The translations under genes and the position numbers were made by a program. Positions 34,663 through 47,000 of a DNA stretch of 64,000 nucleotides are shown here, piece after piece. This DNA is from Cyathus striatus (taxonomy: Eukaryota > Basidiomycota > Agaricomycetes > Agaricales > Nidulariaceae). Within the stretch, counting starts at the first letter, position 1. The number at the start of each line of letters is the position of its first letter. The notes beneath the pieces are model-generated. The model was not told where the DNA came from and did not search any database. It saw nothing but the letters and a program-made list of their open reading frames with translations. The stretch spans positions 3,534,001 to 3,598,000 of the forward strand of contig JAOVFP010000015.1 of the NCBI GenBank assembly GCA_025738555.1, read 5' to 3'.

Positions 34663-35428
34663 ATGCCAGAGTCATTTGTCTTAACGGGATACTACAAATT
34701 GCTCTTCCTCTATCTGGAACCTCGTATGTTCATGCAGTTATTGTTTCCGGGGATATATTTGGTTCTGACGTCTCCATAGTATCGTCGTTGTGTCCAATTC
34801 TAATGGTCAAGTTTTCTGGACCGGAGAAATGGTACGATACATTCGTACCAGGCATGCAACCTGCGCGCTCTTTGGAACCTGGAACAGAAATGGCTATATG
34901 GCAACTAGCAAACAGTATGTTGAACTTGCTCCACATGTAGTTTCAAGTCATTGGATCATGTTTCATAAGGTTACTTTGCATTATGCCTGGTATCCACATT
35001 TATGTTACGTGCCGTAAGAACCGCCCTTCCAAAGGATTTGGTCGCCCAAGAGCGGATCGTTGGAGCTACTTTAATGGCTCTTGGGACCGCAGATGTAAGC
35101 GAGATCGCTGAAAATAAATGACCATTGATTAATTTAACATATGCTCGGACAGTTTTTTCAGTATGCATCCAATGTTTCATCAAAAGCAGAATACGAACAC
35201 TGACCGATATTTAGTGTACTTATCTCGTGGGCACTTCTGCCGCAAGACACCAAATATTCTCCATCAACATGGTCAAGTACGACACACGGAAATATCACAT
35301 TCTGCTCCATGTTATTGATATCCCGGTGAGTTTGAAGGTTAGATTTCGTCACGGCAGGAACATTTTTGACGTTGTATAGAATCGGGTGGCTTTATGGTGT
35401 AGGAAGAAAACTTCAATACTACAATTGA
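34663..35428 (+). CDS. DUF7704 family multi-pass membrane protein (paralogue 2)
   Basis: A second member of the membrane family at 13702-14531, about 20 kb away on the opposite strand (162 residues). Exons are 34663-34723, 34780-34914, 34970-35094, 35153-35160, 35215-35325 and 35380-35428, totalling 489 nt in frame. Exons 3, 4 and 5 are 125, 8 and 111 nt, the same as in paralogue 1. The protein starts MPESFVLTGYYKLLFLYLEP and continues with EMAIWQLANSYFALCLVSTF, RTALPKDLVAQERIVGATLM and STTHGNITFCSMLLISR, ending GVGRKLQYYN. The 8-nt exon is TTTTTTCA. No single long ORF covers the gene, so ORF-only methods would miss it. Function is unknown. Confidence 0.82.
35153..35160 (+). other. 8-nt microexon of DUF7704 paralogue 2
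   Basis: TTTTTTCA lies between the acceptor CGGACAG and the donor GTATGC. It gives Phe-Phe and two bases of His, completing AD-FFH-VLI in line with AD-LTH-ILA of paralogue 1. Confidence 0.75.
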
Positions 35429-38400
35429 AAGACTATCGTGCTCACCGTGGATTAATAATGGGGAAGATATCTGAAGTAGCTAGTACATGATTGCTTGTAA
35501 ATGTTGGAATGAAAGTTTAATGATACTCGAGAGATATTCGATGGAGGGCCCGTCATTATGGTTATAAAATAAAACCCAATTTCGACACAGTCTCTACAGC
35601 GGTTTTGCAAATGTTCCAACAATCCTTTCCCACAGATTGGTCTCGGTAATCATATGGCCCTCGCCTTAATAAAAGAAAAAAAGAATGCTTCTAGAGATTC
35701 GGGTGAGCAATCAGCGGGAAGAGAGGAGTATCGTGTTGTTGGAAAGTTTATTAAACTTAGCGATTTCGTAAAGCACTATTGGGGTGCGAGTCCTTGAAGG
35801 ATTTTTGGCGCACCGACCCCTTTGTTTAGAACGAAACAATTGCACATTTGACAATGAATGCTATAATTCCATCCATACACCATACAGATTACGAAGCATG
35901 CATCACATATACAACATTGAAGACACTGACCATAGCAATCTGCCAATCCGTCGTCTGTGCGTGCAAGTCATCCCTTTAAAATCCTAGAAAGACATACCGC
36001 AAATATTTGGACGGACATAGTGGGAAGGAAATCAAAAATATCAATCCAAATGACTTGAACAGTGTACCAAAGTGGCAAAAATCTTCCAACAACCCAACCA
36101 ACGATGTTAGCGGAGCTGCTAAAGTTATCCAATACCTGAACCTGTAGGCCTGTAACTTACTATCATCTTCATCGCTCCACTTATACTCTGCTAAGATGCA
36201 TAGGGATGCAAGGATACCTTGGAAGGAGCGGCATCGCTAAGAAAAGATATCTCAACCTCGACTCTGTAGCCAATAGTTATCGATAAAGAGCAAGGCTAAA
36301 ATTACCACCCATATTTTTTGGCTGGAGAGAGCAAATCAGCTAGTTGAACGTAACGTGTAACGAGCGGCGGTGGTCGTGAGTGGTCGTGCCGTATTACTTG
36401 AGTATTACCTCAGTTTCTGGCCAAGTTATTGGGCGAGTGGCGAGGTTGACCGTTGAGTAGTTTGCGTGCGCGTCACATATTCCAAAATTCAAACGGCGAT
36501 CGGTGAAACTAGTCAAAAATCGGAGTGAAAGCTAGAGACATGATCGAAGTGACTGCTGTAAAAATTCAGGAGGCTGCAGAAATTTATGGTCCATTTAGTG
36601 CGGATATATTGTATCGATATTTGTGCAGTGAAAAAGAGTACGAGCCTAGAAAAATGGAAATTTGAATTTCCATTGAATTCAATGCGTGACGACAACTTGG
36701 CGAAAGCGGCCGCATAATATTTCCGGAACATTCACCACTGCAGTGCTTGCACTTGCTCTTCATCCATCTTTTGCTATTCTCCCTCTCACTCACTGTCTGC
36801 GCTGGTCAGCTATCGCGCATGTAGGGGGTGGCAACAACCTCGTCTGCAATATTTTTCACTTTCCTTTCCTCTTCCATTACACACATGCCAACTGTGATCA
36901 TTTTTCTTTTTCTTGTCGTCGTCGGAAATTCCTTTCCCTCTTCCACAGCTAGTAACCACGGCCTGAATGGTGACTTCAGAAGGGTCATCGTTATTCTGGA
37001 GGCGTTCAAAAGGGCGCTGATGAAGGAAAATAACAGACCAGCATAATTTCTCCATGAAATTCGAACATAATTCGACTGACAACACCATGACGGCGCCGAA
37101 AATTCGACCTTGTCAAGTTCGCATTTCCGCAGAGTAGCATTTTACAGTAGTCTCTCACTGCTGTAACAGCGGAAGTGCGCAAGACACAAAGTTCTGACCT
37201 AGCATTGGGATGGCTTCGATCGACTTTCGAGATGTTTCCGAGCATTTCATCAAGAGACGGAAATCCAATACATTCCATTTCCTGTAGGTTCTTACTAGAC
37301 TGCTCAGTTGGTTGCTGAATATTCATTTCTTGTAGTTCACTGGACACTTGATTTTGCGAGGGTTGGGATCAGCATTCTCCGAGCACACTGGAGGATTTGG
37401 GGTATAGGTTTGGGAGATTTGTTGGATTATTTGCCACTGAGGTGAGCTGAACTTTCTGTTGGTTGGGCTTTCTTTTTTTTCCTGTCTCTCTTGTTGTGCC
37501 TGAGATTGAATACCAGTTCGGGCAGTGTCGGACATTGTTCTGTTGCAGAGCTCTTCATTCATTCTTCGAAGAGACTTGATTTGCTTCGATCCGTCACAGA
37601 GTTGGACATTTGCGTTTTTCTAACATTCACAATATGTGGATAATCATACCTGACGATGGCGATTCAATGCTGATGTGATGGTTTAGTGTTAAGCAGGAAA
37701 CTGGTGACTCACGTCTTAAAGCCGCGTCGGTTCCCGCCGCGGTCCCGCTATCACGTGAAATTTCCTTTTTAGGAAAAGGCGCACGCGGCGTGCTGACAAT
37801 TCGCTGGAATTCTCTTGATGAGAGTAGTGGTCGAGGGTTTGAGTCAGGAATCCGGCATGAAGAGTGCAGAAAATGTTTCTGCTGTATTGGACTGCAATTC
37901 TTCAACGTATCTTCGACAGCCCCAGGGAGTTGAGAGTCATAGGCAATGGGACACATGTGCGGTTTTTTACGGACGACCAGCTAGGACCATGCTCGACGCA
38001 TAGAACATTTTCGCATCGAAGTGGGCGCAGTTGAGGAGGTTTGGATAAGAATAGTGGTCGCTGCTCAAAATCCCATGAAGTGTATACCCAACGATGCTCC
38101 CAATTGGCATCACGTATATTGCCATCTTCGGTGTCAATCGTGCTCCCGAGCCATGGGAAAAACGACTACGACGACCGAGTCATTGCAATATTACTGTCCC
38201 TGATGGTGGAGCGATTAAATGGCGGGCGGCGTTCACGATTATGACCACGAAAAGAGGTCGGAGGCGAGATATGTTGAACACCGCGCTTCCAGTCTTGCCA
38301 ATCCACAGTTATCTTCAGCGACGCATTTCCCGGGACGCCTAATAATTCCAGGGAAGACTGTTGTTCCCCGTTGGAGACCCCGCAGGTAGGGATATTCCCC

Positions 38401-38741
38401 AGGTTGCGGAGGCTTTTTTGTGCGGAGAATGGGGTAGTGATTGGGACCATAGGTCTCGCGGAGCACGGGATCAGATTAAGTTCTACAGTACGTTTTCCTT
38501 GGTTATTCAGGGTGGCGCGTCATCTTCCTAGCAAGATTGCCTGGAAGCGACATATTGTTCAAGGTCCCCGTGTTTCGTTTCGATTGACACCAAACTGCTG
38601 CATTTTTTTCTTCTGGACCTGCCTCCTGCTCCGTATAGTTAAAACTATAATGCCAGGGTCTCCTCATTTTTGATATAAAACTCCTCTGTTTTCTCTCTTT
38701 CTCTCCCCTTCATTATCCGCTTCGACCTTTAGTCTATCGAT
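35429..38741. other. Gene-poor 3.3-kb region
   Basis: No gene can be supported. The strongest coding hints are on the minus strand at 36810-37562, where MSDTARTGIQSQAQQERQEK, then IGFPSLDEMLGNISKVDRSH and PFERLQNNDDPSEVTIQAVV are in different frames with no convincing splice sites. They could be an orphan gene or a decayed one. The rest is AT-rich sequence and scattered short ORFs. Confidence 0.45.
38674..38679 (+). promoter_or_regulatory. TATA box (TATAAA) before the small conserved protein gene
   Basis: TATAAA lies 68 bp before the ATG at 38742, followed directly by a CT-rich tract (38681-38720) typical of fungal transcription starts. Confidence 0.55.
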
Positions 38742-39439
38742 ATGTGTTCACAAACTCCTACTCCTTCCCCCACCAACTCTACATCTACCCCATCTAACAA
38801 CTCTATTCCTTCATCCGCTCTGACGGTCAACACGGACAATATCGAAATCATCAATGATACCTCCAGTCCGACTGTGGATGCCAACAACACTCCCAACAAC
38901 GCACCAGATACCGAGGAGACGCCAAGTGAAGACTTTCCTCCCACGTTTTCCGGGTCAACTGGACAAACTCCAAATACTGCTGCTCTCTATCGCTCCTCGC
39001 AGGCCGACCGCCAGAATGGAGAAGTAAATATATATATCCGTCTCTTGACGCGCGAACAGGTGTCGGGCATAAATGTACTGACCTATAATATCTTTTCTAC
39101 CTAATTTTCACTAACTTTTCGCCTTCAGAATACCTTTGCCGACATGACCCACCCTGCCTCTGCCGTTGTCCGTAATGTGAGTAATGTTTCGTTGGTTACA
39201 ACGTATACTCACCTTTAGTAGGCCAGTGACGACGAAAACACTTCTCTTAATCAAGACTTGGAACAACAAGAACGTGAGCGCCAACGGCTTAGAATCTTGG
39301 CTCCAGTTTTCATGGTATGCAATTGAATTCATTTATTGTATGATTTTATACCTAAAAGGTTCAATAGGAGTTCGTAATGGGTGTTGTACGAGCAAACATG
39401 ATATATAGGACACAGAAACAGGCTAGTGGCGAAAATTGA
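38742..39439 (+). CDS. Small conserved fungal protein of unknown function
   Basis: Four exons join cleanly in frame. A Ser/Thr/Pro/Asn-rich N-terminus starting MCSQTPTPSPTNSTSTPSNN and running to SSQADRQNGE is followed by an intron near 39025-39128. Then come NTFADMTHPASAVVRN, an intron, ASDDENTSLNQDLEQQERER, QRLRILAPVFM, an intron, and EFVMGVVRANMIYRTQKQAS, ending GEN with TGA at 39437-39439. The C-terminal half forms a likely amphipathic helix (EQQERERQRLRILAPVFMEF). No domain is recognised. A TATA box and pyrimidine tract upstream argue that it is transcribed. Convergent with the PXA gene, with 154 bp between stops. Confidence 0.7.
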
Positions 39440-39593
39440 AAGGTTATTTACACAGCCTACTTCATTTTTTCATGTATTATACACATTACCATGGTTCTTA
39501 TTGTACATACATTAGTTAGTCTCGTAAATCAAGCTATGCTGTTTTCTTCCTTGGGTGATGTTACAGTGGATTTCACTGAATGTTTGGAACATG

Positions 39594-41248
39594 TCACTTT
39601 AATGTTTCTTGTATGCCGGAATTGGCAGCCAATTCTGGGAAGAGGGAAAGCAATATGCAGTCTAATACGACAACAAAGGTATGGTTATTGCAAGCAGCAC
39701 TAGAGAGTGGCTCTAATGCTGCATCCAGTGTCTCTGAAGGGTTACTGCCCAGAAGGACGGGAAGTAGATATGCTATTGGAGTAAGATGTGTTAAGCATGG
39801 TAAGCCAACACATATGGAAAACATACCAGCACCCCCCTTTGGTCTCAGGCCAGCTAATCTTGCTCGAATTTCAGCCTGTTCTTCTAGGGTGGGATCTGGT
39901 GGCGGTGGACCGGGGTACCCATTTGGAAAGAGGGTACGTTTGGATAAGCGCACGAGGTTGAGGATAAAAGCGGGAGAAAGAGCGGTAAATAAGAGATGGG
40001 GGAGAAGTTTATCAAGGAAAGGAATCATGAAGGAAGAAAGCATAAATAAAGCGCCCATAAGTGTCTTGGAAGCAAAACGATCAGCTGTAGAAAATGCACG
40101 ACAGAAAAGAAGCAATGGATAATAGGCATAATGGGGGTTGTGGTGGGAATATGACGATGCTACATCGGCGCTGACAGGAGACGGCGGGAACTGAGATGGA
40201 TCAGATGATATAGTGGAAGATTCAGAGATAGAGGGCGTAGCAACGGAATGCAGATGAGGTGATGGACCAAGAAAGGGATCGCGTGGAGTGGCGGGAGCAA
40301 CCCACGGGGCAAGGCTCGATGAGCGAGAGGGAGCCTGGTTGACGAGCTTTATCGTGGAAATTGCTTGTTTATACGTATGGATAAGTGTGAGGCAAATGCT
40401 GGAGAATGACTGGAGGGCGGAGAGGATGATTACGATGAAGTTATGAAATGAAAAGGTTGGATGAGGGGAGGAAGACGGGGGAGGGGGAGTGGGAGTGGGC
40501 TAGTGCAAATGAATGAATAATAATTGTGCAAAGACAGACAAGGGACGCTTACAGCATATATATGAGGGTCCGAAGGTTCTCCAAGGAGGATGAGGATGGT
40601 TTTGTGTATGAACCAAGGCTGTGTGATCTTGGGAACGACGTCATTTAAGAGGACTTTTAGCAAGACCTCGCGAATAATAAAGTGCTCTGCACCAGACTCA
40701 TAGTCCTCGGGCGGGAGACAGACCTGGAGAATATGGTCTAGAATTTGGCGATAATACTCTGGATCTATTGTGCCATCTGAGGAAAGAGCGATATGAGGCT
40801 GCAGGCCGTGGAAAAGCGCAGGAAGAGACGCGGATCCTCCCACTGCGTACGAGGTGGAGAGCTTTGATTGTGCACTGCGGTAGTCAGCATAGTGCTGAGA
40901 GAGAATGAGAGGAATATAGTGGAAGACGAGAGGAGAAAGATCGACGGCAGATAGACGCGACTCGAGGGTGCGTATGACGATGGCGAGAACGCGTGTTATA
41001 TGAGGAAGAAAGTCCTTGTCGTAACGAGTAATCTTTGTCCACCAGGGATTGACGTAGGCACGAAGGGCGAGAGCGATGAAGTCGTAGAGCTCGGGATCGA
41101 GGTCAGGGGCGAGAGAGGAAACGAGGAGGGGAGGAAGGTGAGGGGAGGGAAGGGAATGGAAGAGGAGACGTTTTGCAAGGGACTGGGATGGCTGCTTGGA
41201 GGAGAGGGAGGGCTGGGAGGGAGGGAGGCGCGGGAGAGACGTGGCCAT
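39594..41248 (-). CDS. PXA-domain membrane protein (sorting-nexin-associated domain)
   Basis: This is probably an endosome/ER-tethered trafficking protein. The start at 41248 gives MATSLPRLPPSQPSLSSKQP. The PXA domain spans about residues 40-235: LYDFIALALRAYVNPWWTKI, LPHITRVLAIVIRTLESRL, VFHYIPLILSQHYADYRSAQ, EHFIIREVLLKVLLNDVVP and HKTILILLGEPSDPHIYA. After an intron (about 40502-40554) a Pro/Ser stretch leads to FHNFIVIILSALQSFSSICL. After more low-complexity sequence, hydrophobic segments (TLMGALFMLSSFMIPFLDKL and a later LLDCILL-type stretch) suggest membrane anchoring. The SPAFILNLVRLSKRTLFPNG and GYPGPPPPDPTLEEQAEIRA motifs recur in fungal homologues. The 3' part may contain a 60-nt in-frame intron near 39800-39860. 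No PX or RGS domain is visible, so it is not a full Snx13/Mdm1 type. Confidence 0.78.
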
Positions 41249-41433
41249 GGCGGGCGGGACGAGGCGGGGAGCGGCGGGGGTTAGGGCGGGATTTGAATTT
41301 ATACCCAGAATCGGCTAATAATAGCAGTACTTGGTTGCCCCGTCCTTCAATCCAGCGCGCCGGCGCACAGTGACTCACGCTCGTTTGAACCTTGTTCGCT
41401 CCACGCTCGTTATCCCGCCCACCCCCTGCGGCA

Positions 41434-42490
41434 ATGGTTGCTCTCATGGGGCGCGCCGAGTCGGCCGAGCAGTCTCCGCTGTCGCAGCAGACAATAATCA
41501 TCATTGCCGTGTGCTCAGCGGTAGGCGCTCTCATTTTGGCGGTGGTCCTGTACCGAAGTGTGCGGTCCTGCTGTCGTCACTCGTCGCCTGTCCCTCTGCC
41601 TCCCGTCCAGCCGCTCGCCCGGCAGAGAGAGCAGCGGCGGCGCACTTTGCACGCCGACTCGTCTTTTCTGACGCCACCTATCCGGGTGCATCCGTCAACA
41701 TCTCCCAGCAAAGTCTCTCTTCTCGGAAAAGAAAGCATACCAGACTCGCGCCCTGCCAGTATCGCACCTACTGCCGAGAGTGCCTTTGACGATCTTACTC
41801 CCCAGTCACCTCTTCACCCTCCATATTCTCTCTCTCCTTCATCCTCTTCGTCTTCTGCTGTCTCCCACTCAACTTTCTCTCCTGTTCCACTTGTTCCTCC
41901 TGTTCCTCCACTCCCTCCTGTGCCACGCCCAAACAACTCCAACTCTCTGCGGCCTTCTCCCACTTCCGTTTCCTCCGCCCGTGGTATTCTACGCTCCAAG
42001 TCCACCCACAGTGCCATTCGCGGCGCTCCCCATCGCAGTGCCGTCCAAATCATCCTTCCCGCACCTCTAGCCCATGAAGTCGGTTCTTACAACTACGCTG
42101 GTCCCGACCGTCATAGCGTCGTTGACAAGTGGATACCAACAAGTCGTGACCATGTCCGTATGTGCTCCCTGTTATTTTCTATCCTGTCGCATACATATGT
42201 TCATTCACTCCTGTGCGTTCGCAGACCGTTCCCCCGACAACAACCCAGGGGTAACGCAGTCAGCATCATGGACAGCTCCATCATCTCGAACACCATTGCC
42301 TGGCCACGCCCCTTCGATTTCAACCTCACAGAGCATACCACATAGTCTCCTTTCTCACCCGTACGCACATGGGTTGGCATCGCTGTCGTCATCATCGCCG
42401 GCGATTATGCCACCGCCACCTTCTGATGCAGAGCTGGATGCATCAACGACTTCGCGGTCACGGGACGGTTCGCCAATGCGTCGAATGTAA
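41434..42490 (+). CDS. Single-pass membrane protein with long Ser/Pro-rich cytoplasmic tail, unknown function
   Basis: The start at 41434 gives MVALMGRAESAEQSPLSQQT. One strongly hydrophobic segment follows (IIIIAVCSAVGALILAVVLY, about residues 21-40), then a basic stop-transfer stretch (RSVRSCCRH). The remaining 270 residues are low-complexity Ser/Pro/His-rich with conserved-looking islands (SARGILRSKSTHSAIRGAPH and DRHSVVDKWIPTSRDHVH). One intron near 42156-42223 joins DHV to HRSPDNNPG. It ends SRDGSPMRRM with TAA at 42488-42490. No signal peptide, so type III topology is likely. Divergent from the PXA gene; the start codons are 185 bp apart. No known domain. Confidence 0.7.
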
Positions 42491-42885
42491 TTTTTTAAGG
42501 TGACAATCAAGCAAAGTCATTTAAGTAGGTACTGTAAGACACCGCCCCACATTCATTTAACCTGTACGCCATTGGTGGTCTTACAGAATATTGATTGACA
42601 CGAGCATCATATGACATGATTAACATTAGACAAAGGATACTTGATTTGCAGGATAGATAAGTTACTTGTAGAAGTTTCGAGTGTGCTAGCGTACCAATAG
42701 CATACTTTTTAATTGCATACCCGTGGGAGCCGCCTTCCATGTTTGACGTCATGGCGCGTTATCTGATCATTCGACCTGCGGTGAGACTTGAAAGCTTGAC
42801 TGCTGCTACTTCGAACTTGCTGCACTAATCGGTATGTCATGTCCCGCCCGTCCGTTTCCTGTTGCTGACCTCCTCCTCCAGTCCA
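42491..42885 (+). promoter_or_regulatory. Upstream region of 6-phosphogluconolactonase
   Basis: 395 bp between same-strand genes. CT-rich just before the ATG (42840-42884). No other site is recognised. Confidence 0.35.
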
Positions 42886-43722
42886 ATGTCTGCCGTACAC
42901 AATCCACCCAGCGCACCCATTCTCATCTCTTTTCCCGACACAGATGCCCTTGTCGACTCTCTCGCTGCCTTCATCGTCAAGGCCCAGAAGGACTCCATTG
43001 ACAAGAAGGGCCGCTTCACTGTCGCCCTCTCCGGAGGTTCCCTCCCAAAGATGCTCAGGGGACTCATATCCAATCTTGCCGTGAAATGGAGTAAATGGTA
43101 ACTGTTCCAGCTGCAATATTAACCTACAAATACTGAACACCCTTTCCCCAGGCAAGTCTTCTATGTTGACGAGCGCGTCGTTCCCCTCAACGATTCAGAC
43201 TCTAATCATCATGCATGCAACGATATCCTCTTTTCCAAAGTTCCTATTCCATCAGAAAACATACATCCCCTCAACCCCGCCCTCTTGGATGACCTCGAAG
43301 AGCTTTCAGATAGTTATGAGAAAGATCTTATTCACGAATTTGCCCAAAAAGATTCCGCCCGCTTTCCCGTCTTTGATCTCATTCTCCTCGGCATGGGCCC
43401 AGATGGCCATACCGCATCTCTCTTCCCAGACCATGATATTCTCAACGAGGAAGACCGTTGGGTTGCCTTCGTTGACGACTCTCCCAAACCCCCTTCCAAG
43501 CGAATCACCTTTACATATCCCGTCATCAATCATGCCGCCCGCGTCGCCTTCGTTGCGGCCGGTAAAGAGAAAGCCGATACTCTCAAGTCCGTTCTAGATC
43601 ATCCGGAAGAGGGTCTTCCATCTGCACGCGTAAAACCCGTATTCCCTGGTCAGCTCTATTGGTTTGTGGATGATGCTGCTGCTCAAAAGGTGGAATATCC
43701 TAGAACTCCTTTCAAGCTTTGA
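42886..43722 (+). CDS. 6-phosphogluconolactonase
   Basis: The enzyme hydrolyses 6-phosphogluconolactone in the oxidative pentose phosphate pathway; it is cytosolic. The start at 42886 (MSAVHNPPSAPILISFPDTD) has context ccaATGtct. Motifs are FTVALSGGSLPKML (phosphate-binding loop), then after a 52-bp intron beginning at 43100 QVFYVDERVVPLNDSDSNHH (conserved DER), IHPLNPALL, PVFDLILLGMGPDGHTASLF (catalytic GMGxDGHTASLFP), WVAFVDDSPKPPSKRITFTY, and GQLYWFVDDAAAQ near the end. At about 260 residues it is full length. One intron is enough. The gene product call (SOL3/DevB family) is firm. Confidence 0.95.
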
Positions 43723-44040
43723 TAACGACGATATGTCACAAAAGGCTCCTATTTCTACTCCTCTTGTCGTTTCAGCGAAGAAATTATATAGCAATTCATT
43801 GTTCCTTAGACTCGCTTGGATAACAGTCCACCGTTGTATCTCTTTCGTACTTATGTCTCTTTATCGACCTGAAATGTATCAATTATTTGCCTTCCAAGCT
43901 GGCTACTAACAAAGAAAACATTCAAACTAGTCAGGTATAATGAACAAATACATTTCCTGACTGATTTGTTGAAACCTGGTTGAAACTAAACTAAACAAAG
44001 GATTGTACAAGACGTATTGGTAATCTGTGAAACGTTGCTG
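43723..44040. other. Convergent 3' intergenic region
   Basis: 318 bp between the stops of 6-phosphogluconolactonase and the chromodomain gene. Nothing recognised beyond AT-rich 3' flank. Confidence 0.5.
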
Positions 44041-47000
44041 TTACATCAGTGCCGACTTTCTAAAGAAATCATCTTTGAAATCAAAGTCCTGCGCGGCAAC
44101 CCACTCTAACTATCCAGAAGTTAGAATTTGCTAAAGCAAAAGTAAAATAACGCTTACTCCTCCTCTATCTGAAACAAGGGGTCGCTCCTGTTTACTATGG
44201 AATATCACATATCGACGGTGATTGCGCATGATGATAGGTTGTAATTGCATAGACGAAATGTCTCTACAAATAGCCTTCTCTATGCAAGTACGCCATTCAC
44301 CCTGGGACACATTTGAAAACTCCGCACTGAAAGATTCCAGGCTCATTTCCAATGCCTTCCGGGCTTTGTAGCTTGAAAATGTCATATTTCTTGTGATCCA
44401 TTGCGAACTCTCAACCGTTTTCTTTTCAGTCCATATTAGAGGCGCTGGCGGTGATCGCAGAAGCGCTACCAGTCCTTGTTCGATAGCTTCCAGTAAATAT
44501 CGTAGCGCAAATTTTCCACTAACATCAAAGTGAATTTCCTAGGAGCAATATGAAATATATACTACGAACCTATCATAACTAATCAATGGGTCTTCTTCAC
44601 CACATGCCAGCTTTGCAGCCATCCCTAGTGCACTTGGCAGAATATAGCATTCCCACAGATCATGCTGGTTGAGCCTTCGAATCTGTTTTAACAGGGTAAT
44701 AGGATCGCCAAGCAATGCACTGGGGCTAAATGTAACGATCCCGCCTACAGAACAAATTCATGAAGGTTATTTAAACTTAGAGTGAAACGCATACCACAAG
44801 GATATATTTCTCTTATTCCCCAAATTTCTGGACATACAGTCGGATGCGTGCCGTATGTGTAGAACTGTAACGAAGCGACTCGAAGTCTGCGTTCCGTTAA
44901 GCCGGGTAGTTTGTGCAGCGTTCTCAATGCACCAACGTGAACAAATACTACTCGTATGTCAGATTTGTGCCCGACGTCTCTCGCACCTGGACATTCCCGC
45001 AAAACTGCTTGCAGAAGTTTGGTTTCTGGGTCTTTACCTGTCTTGCTACCTTGAACACCTTCATTCCAAATGCAATACGCGCGATCTCGGCCTGGAACAG
45101 ACAGAAAGTTGTAGAGATTCTGGGGCATCCGAAGCATCCGAAGTGCATGACAGAACAGAGGCTTCATACGCATTGATTTGGTCCGGAAAGTACCCTTAAG
45201 AATTGATTCTAACTTTGTGTTGCGGCAAAGAATACTCGGAGGTTTGTAGGGATTAGCTTGAATAAGATTAGGTGTTAACGCCCACGGAATGTGGGCGGCT
45301 ATCAACATTCCTTGTGCACCTATGCCTTCCGAAGGTATTTCAAAAATCCTCCGGAATATTTCCAGGCTGCTCGGAAATAACAATATATGACTGACAATTT
45401 CTCCATCAAGCCTAGCGGGTACTAGTACCACCTATAATCATTTCATACCTACCATGATAAAGCGAAATCAATCGATAGCGCACCTTACGATGTTTACTCA
45501 TGTAGCGAACTATAGTTGAGAATTTTGCACCATTCTCCACTCCATCGTCCTCTTGCGGACCAAGAAAAGCAAACTGTGTCGGATATTTGCATGCAGACAA
45601 GAACTCGCTCATGTCATTGGCATTGTAGAAACTAGAAAACTCCAGTTTCTGCACGCGCGCGAGTACGTGTGGAAATGCCACCCCTTCGTAATCCGTTGCA
45701 TCGCGTAGCGTAACATTACATATATCTCTTGTGGTGCCATTTTTTGAATAGCTAGTCAGAGATCCTGACCAGGTCCAAATTTTTGAAATGTTTGGCCTGC
45801 ATATATTTTTTTAGTGCATGGAAGACACAAATCAACGTTACACCAACCTTCCAGCGGGTTCTTTACGATATAAGGAAGATGGCGGCGGAGGACCATCGTA
45901 TGCATCTATACTGGGTCTACTCAAGCATTACGATACCAAAAAAAAAGACTATAAAAATGGAACAGACCTCAACGGTGCTGCTACCCTGGAAATCGTATGA
46001 TATGCAGCTTGGTTCTATGGTAGGATAAACCGACTTACGGGTCTGGTAGATTTTCTTTGAGCCATGTATCTGCAATAGATAGGGATGGATCTGTATGATG
46101 AACTATTCTAGGAGGGCTGGTTAAAAAATGTAAGCATTCATCTGGGTTTCCGTGGGTACATATGGACAAACCTAGATCTTCTCTCTGGGACTGAGGGTAT
46201 GTTGTAATCTCCTGAAGTGGTGTCCTCGATGTTGAACACACCTGAAGACTCAGGTGGTGTGACCATAGCTGGTTCGTGTAATGTTGAGTTACTCAAATCT
46301 GGTATACCCTGTTGCGATCGCCCAAAATCTTGTTGCTTTGTAGTAACATGAGAGTTTCTTAATCTGTCAGGTATGACTGGGGTGGCGGTTGTCTTCTTGA
46401 AACTAAGTGATGCCAGTGGGTTAGATGGCTTAGGAGCTGCAGATGGTTTCGCTTTCGAAATGATTGGAGGAGGTGCTCTAGCTAATGTTGGCTGCAATGC
46501 CCCTTGAGCAAGCCTCTGCTTCGTCGATATTCCACGACTTAGCCCAGAACCTTCCGGAGGTAGACCGGAAGCTTTAGTTTGCAAATGCTTCGGAAACATG
46601 ACCTTTACTTTAGCCGCCGACAATGTAGACTTCCTTTCCTGACCTGGTTGAGACGGTGGAACAGGGAGACGAGGCGTTCTTGTCAGCGATTGAGTGGCTG
46701 GGGCTGCATTAGGTTGGTGCTGAGGCTGAGGATATGTACTGAGTGGGATTTCTGGGGAGGAAGGCTCTGAAGATGCGGAGCCAGAGAATAAAGATGACGG
46801 TGACAATGGTCGGTCCTGCTGCTAATGAACACAGATAGAGCCTTAGAAATTAATATCATCGTGAAGAGTGCACACCGTAGTATTAACTGAATTTGTAGTC
46901 GTCACAGTCGCTTTGCGTGTAGGTGCGGGATCTTGGTCACTCTGAATAACATCATCAGAAAGAGGTGTTCAGAACAGCAACCAACATACTTCTTCATCCG

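Noticed and set aside
34730..35352. Minus-strand ORFs opposite the second DUF7704 gene
   Set aside because: The plus strand gives a complete six-exon family member through the same bases, so these are antisense shadows.
40996..41534. Several ORFs over the PXA gene start and its promoter on both strands
   Set aside because: All are shadows of MATSLPRLPP... and its GC-rich 5' flank. None has a domain or splice support.
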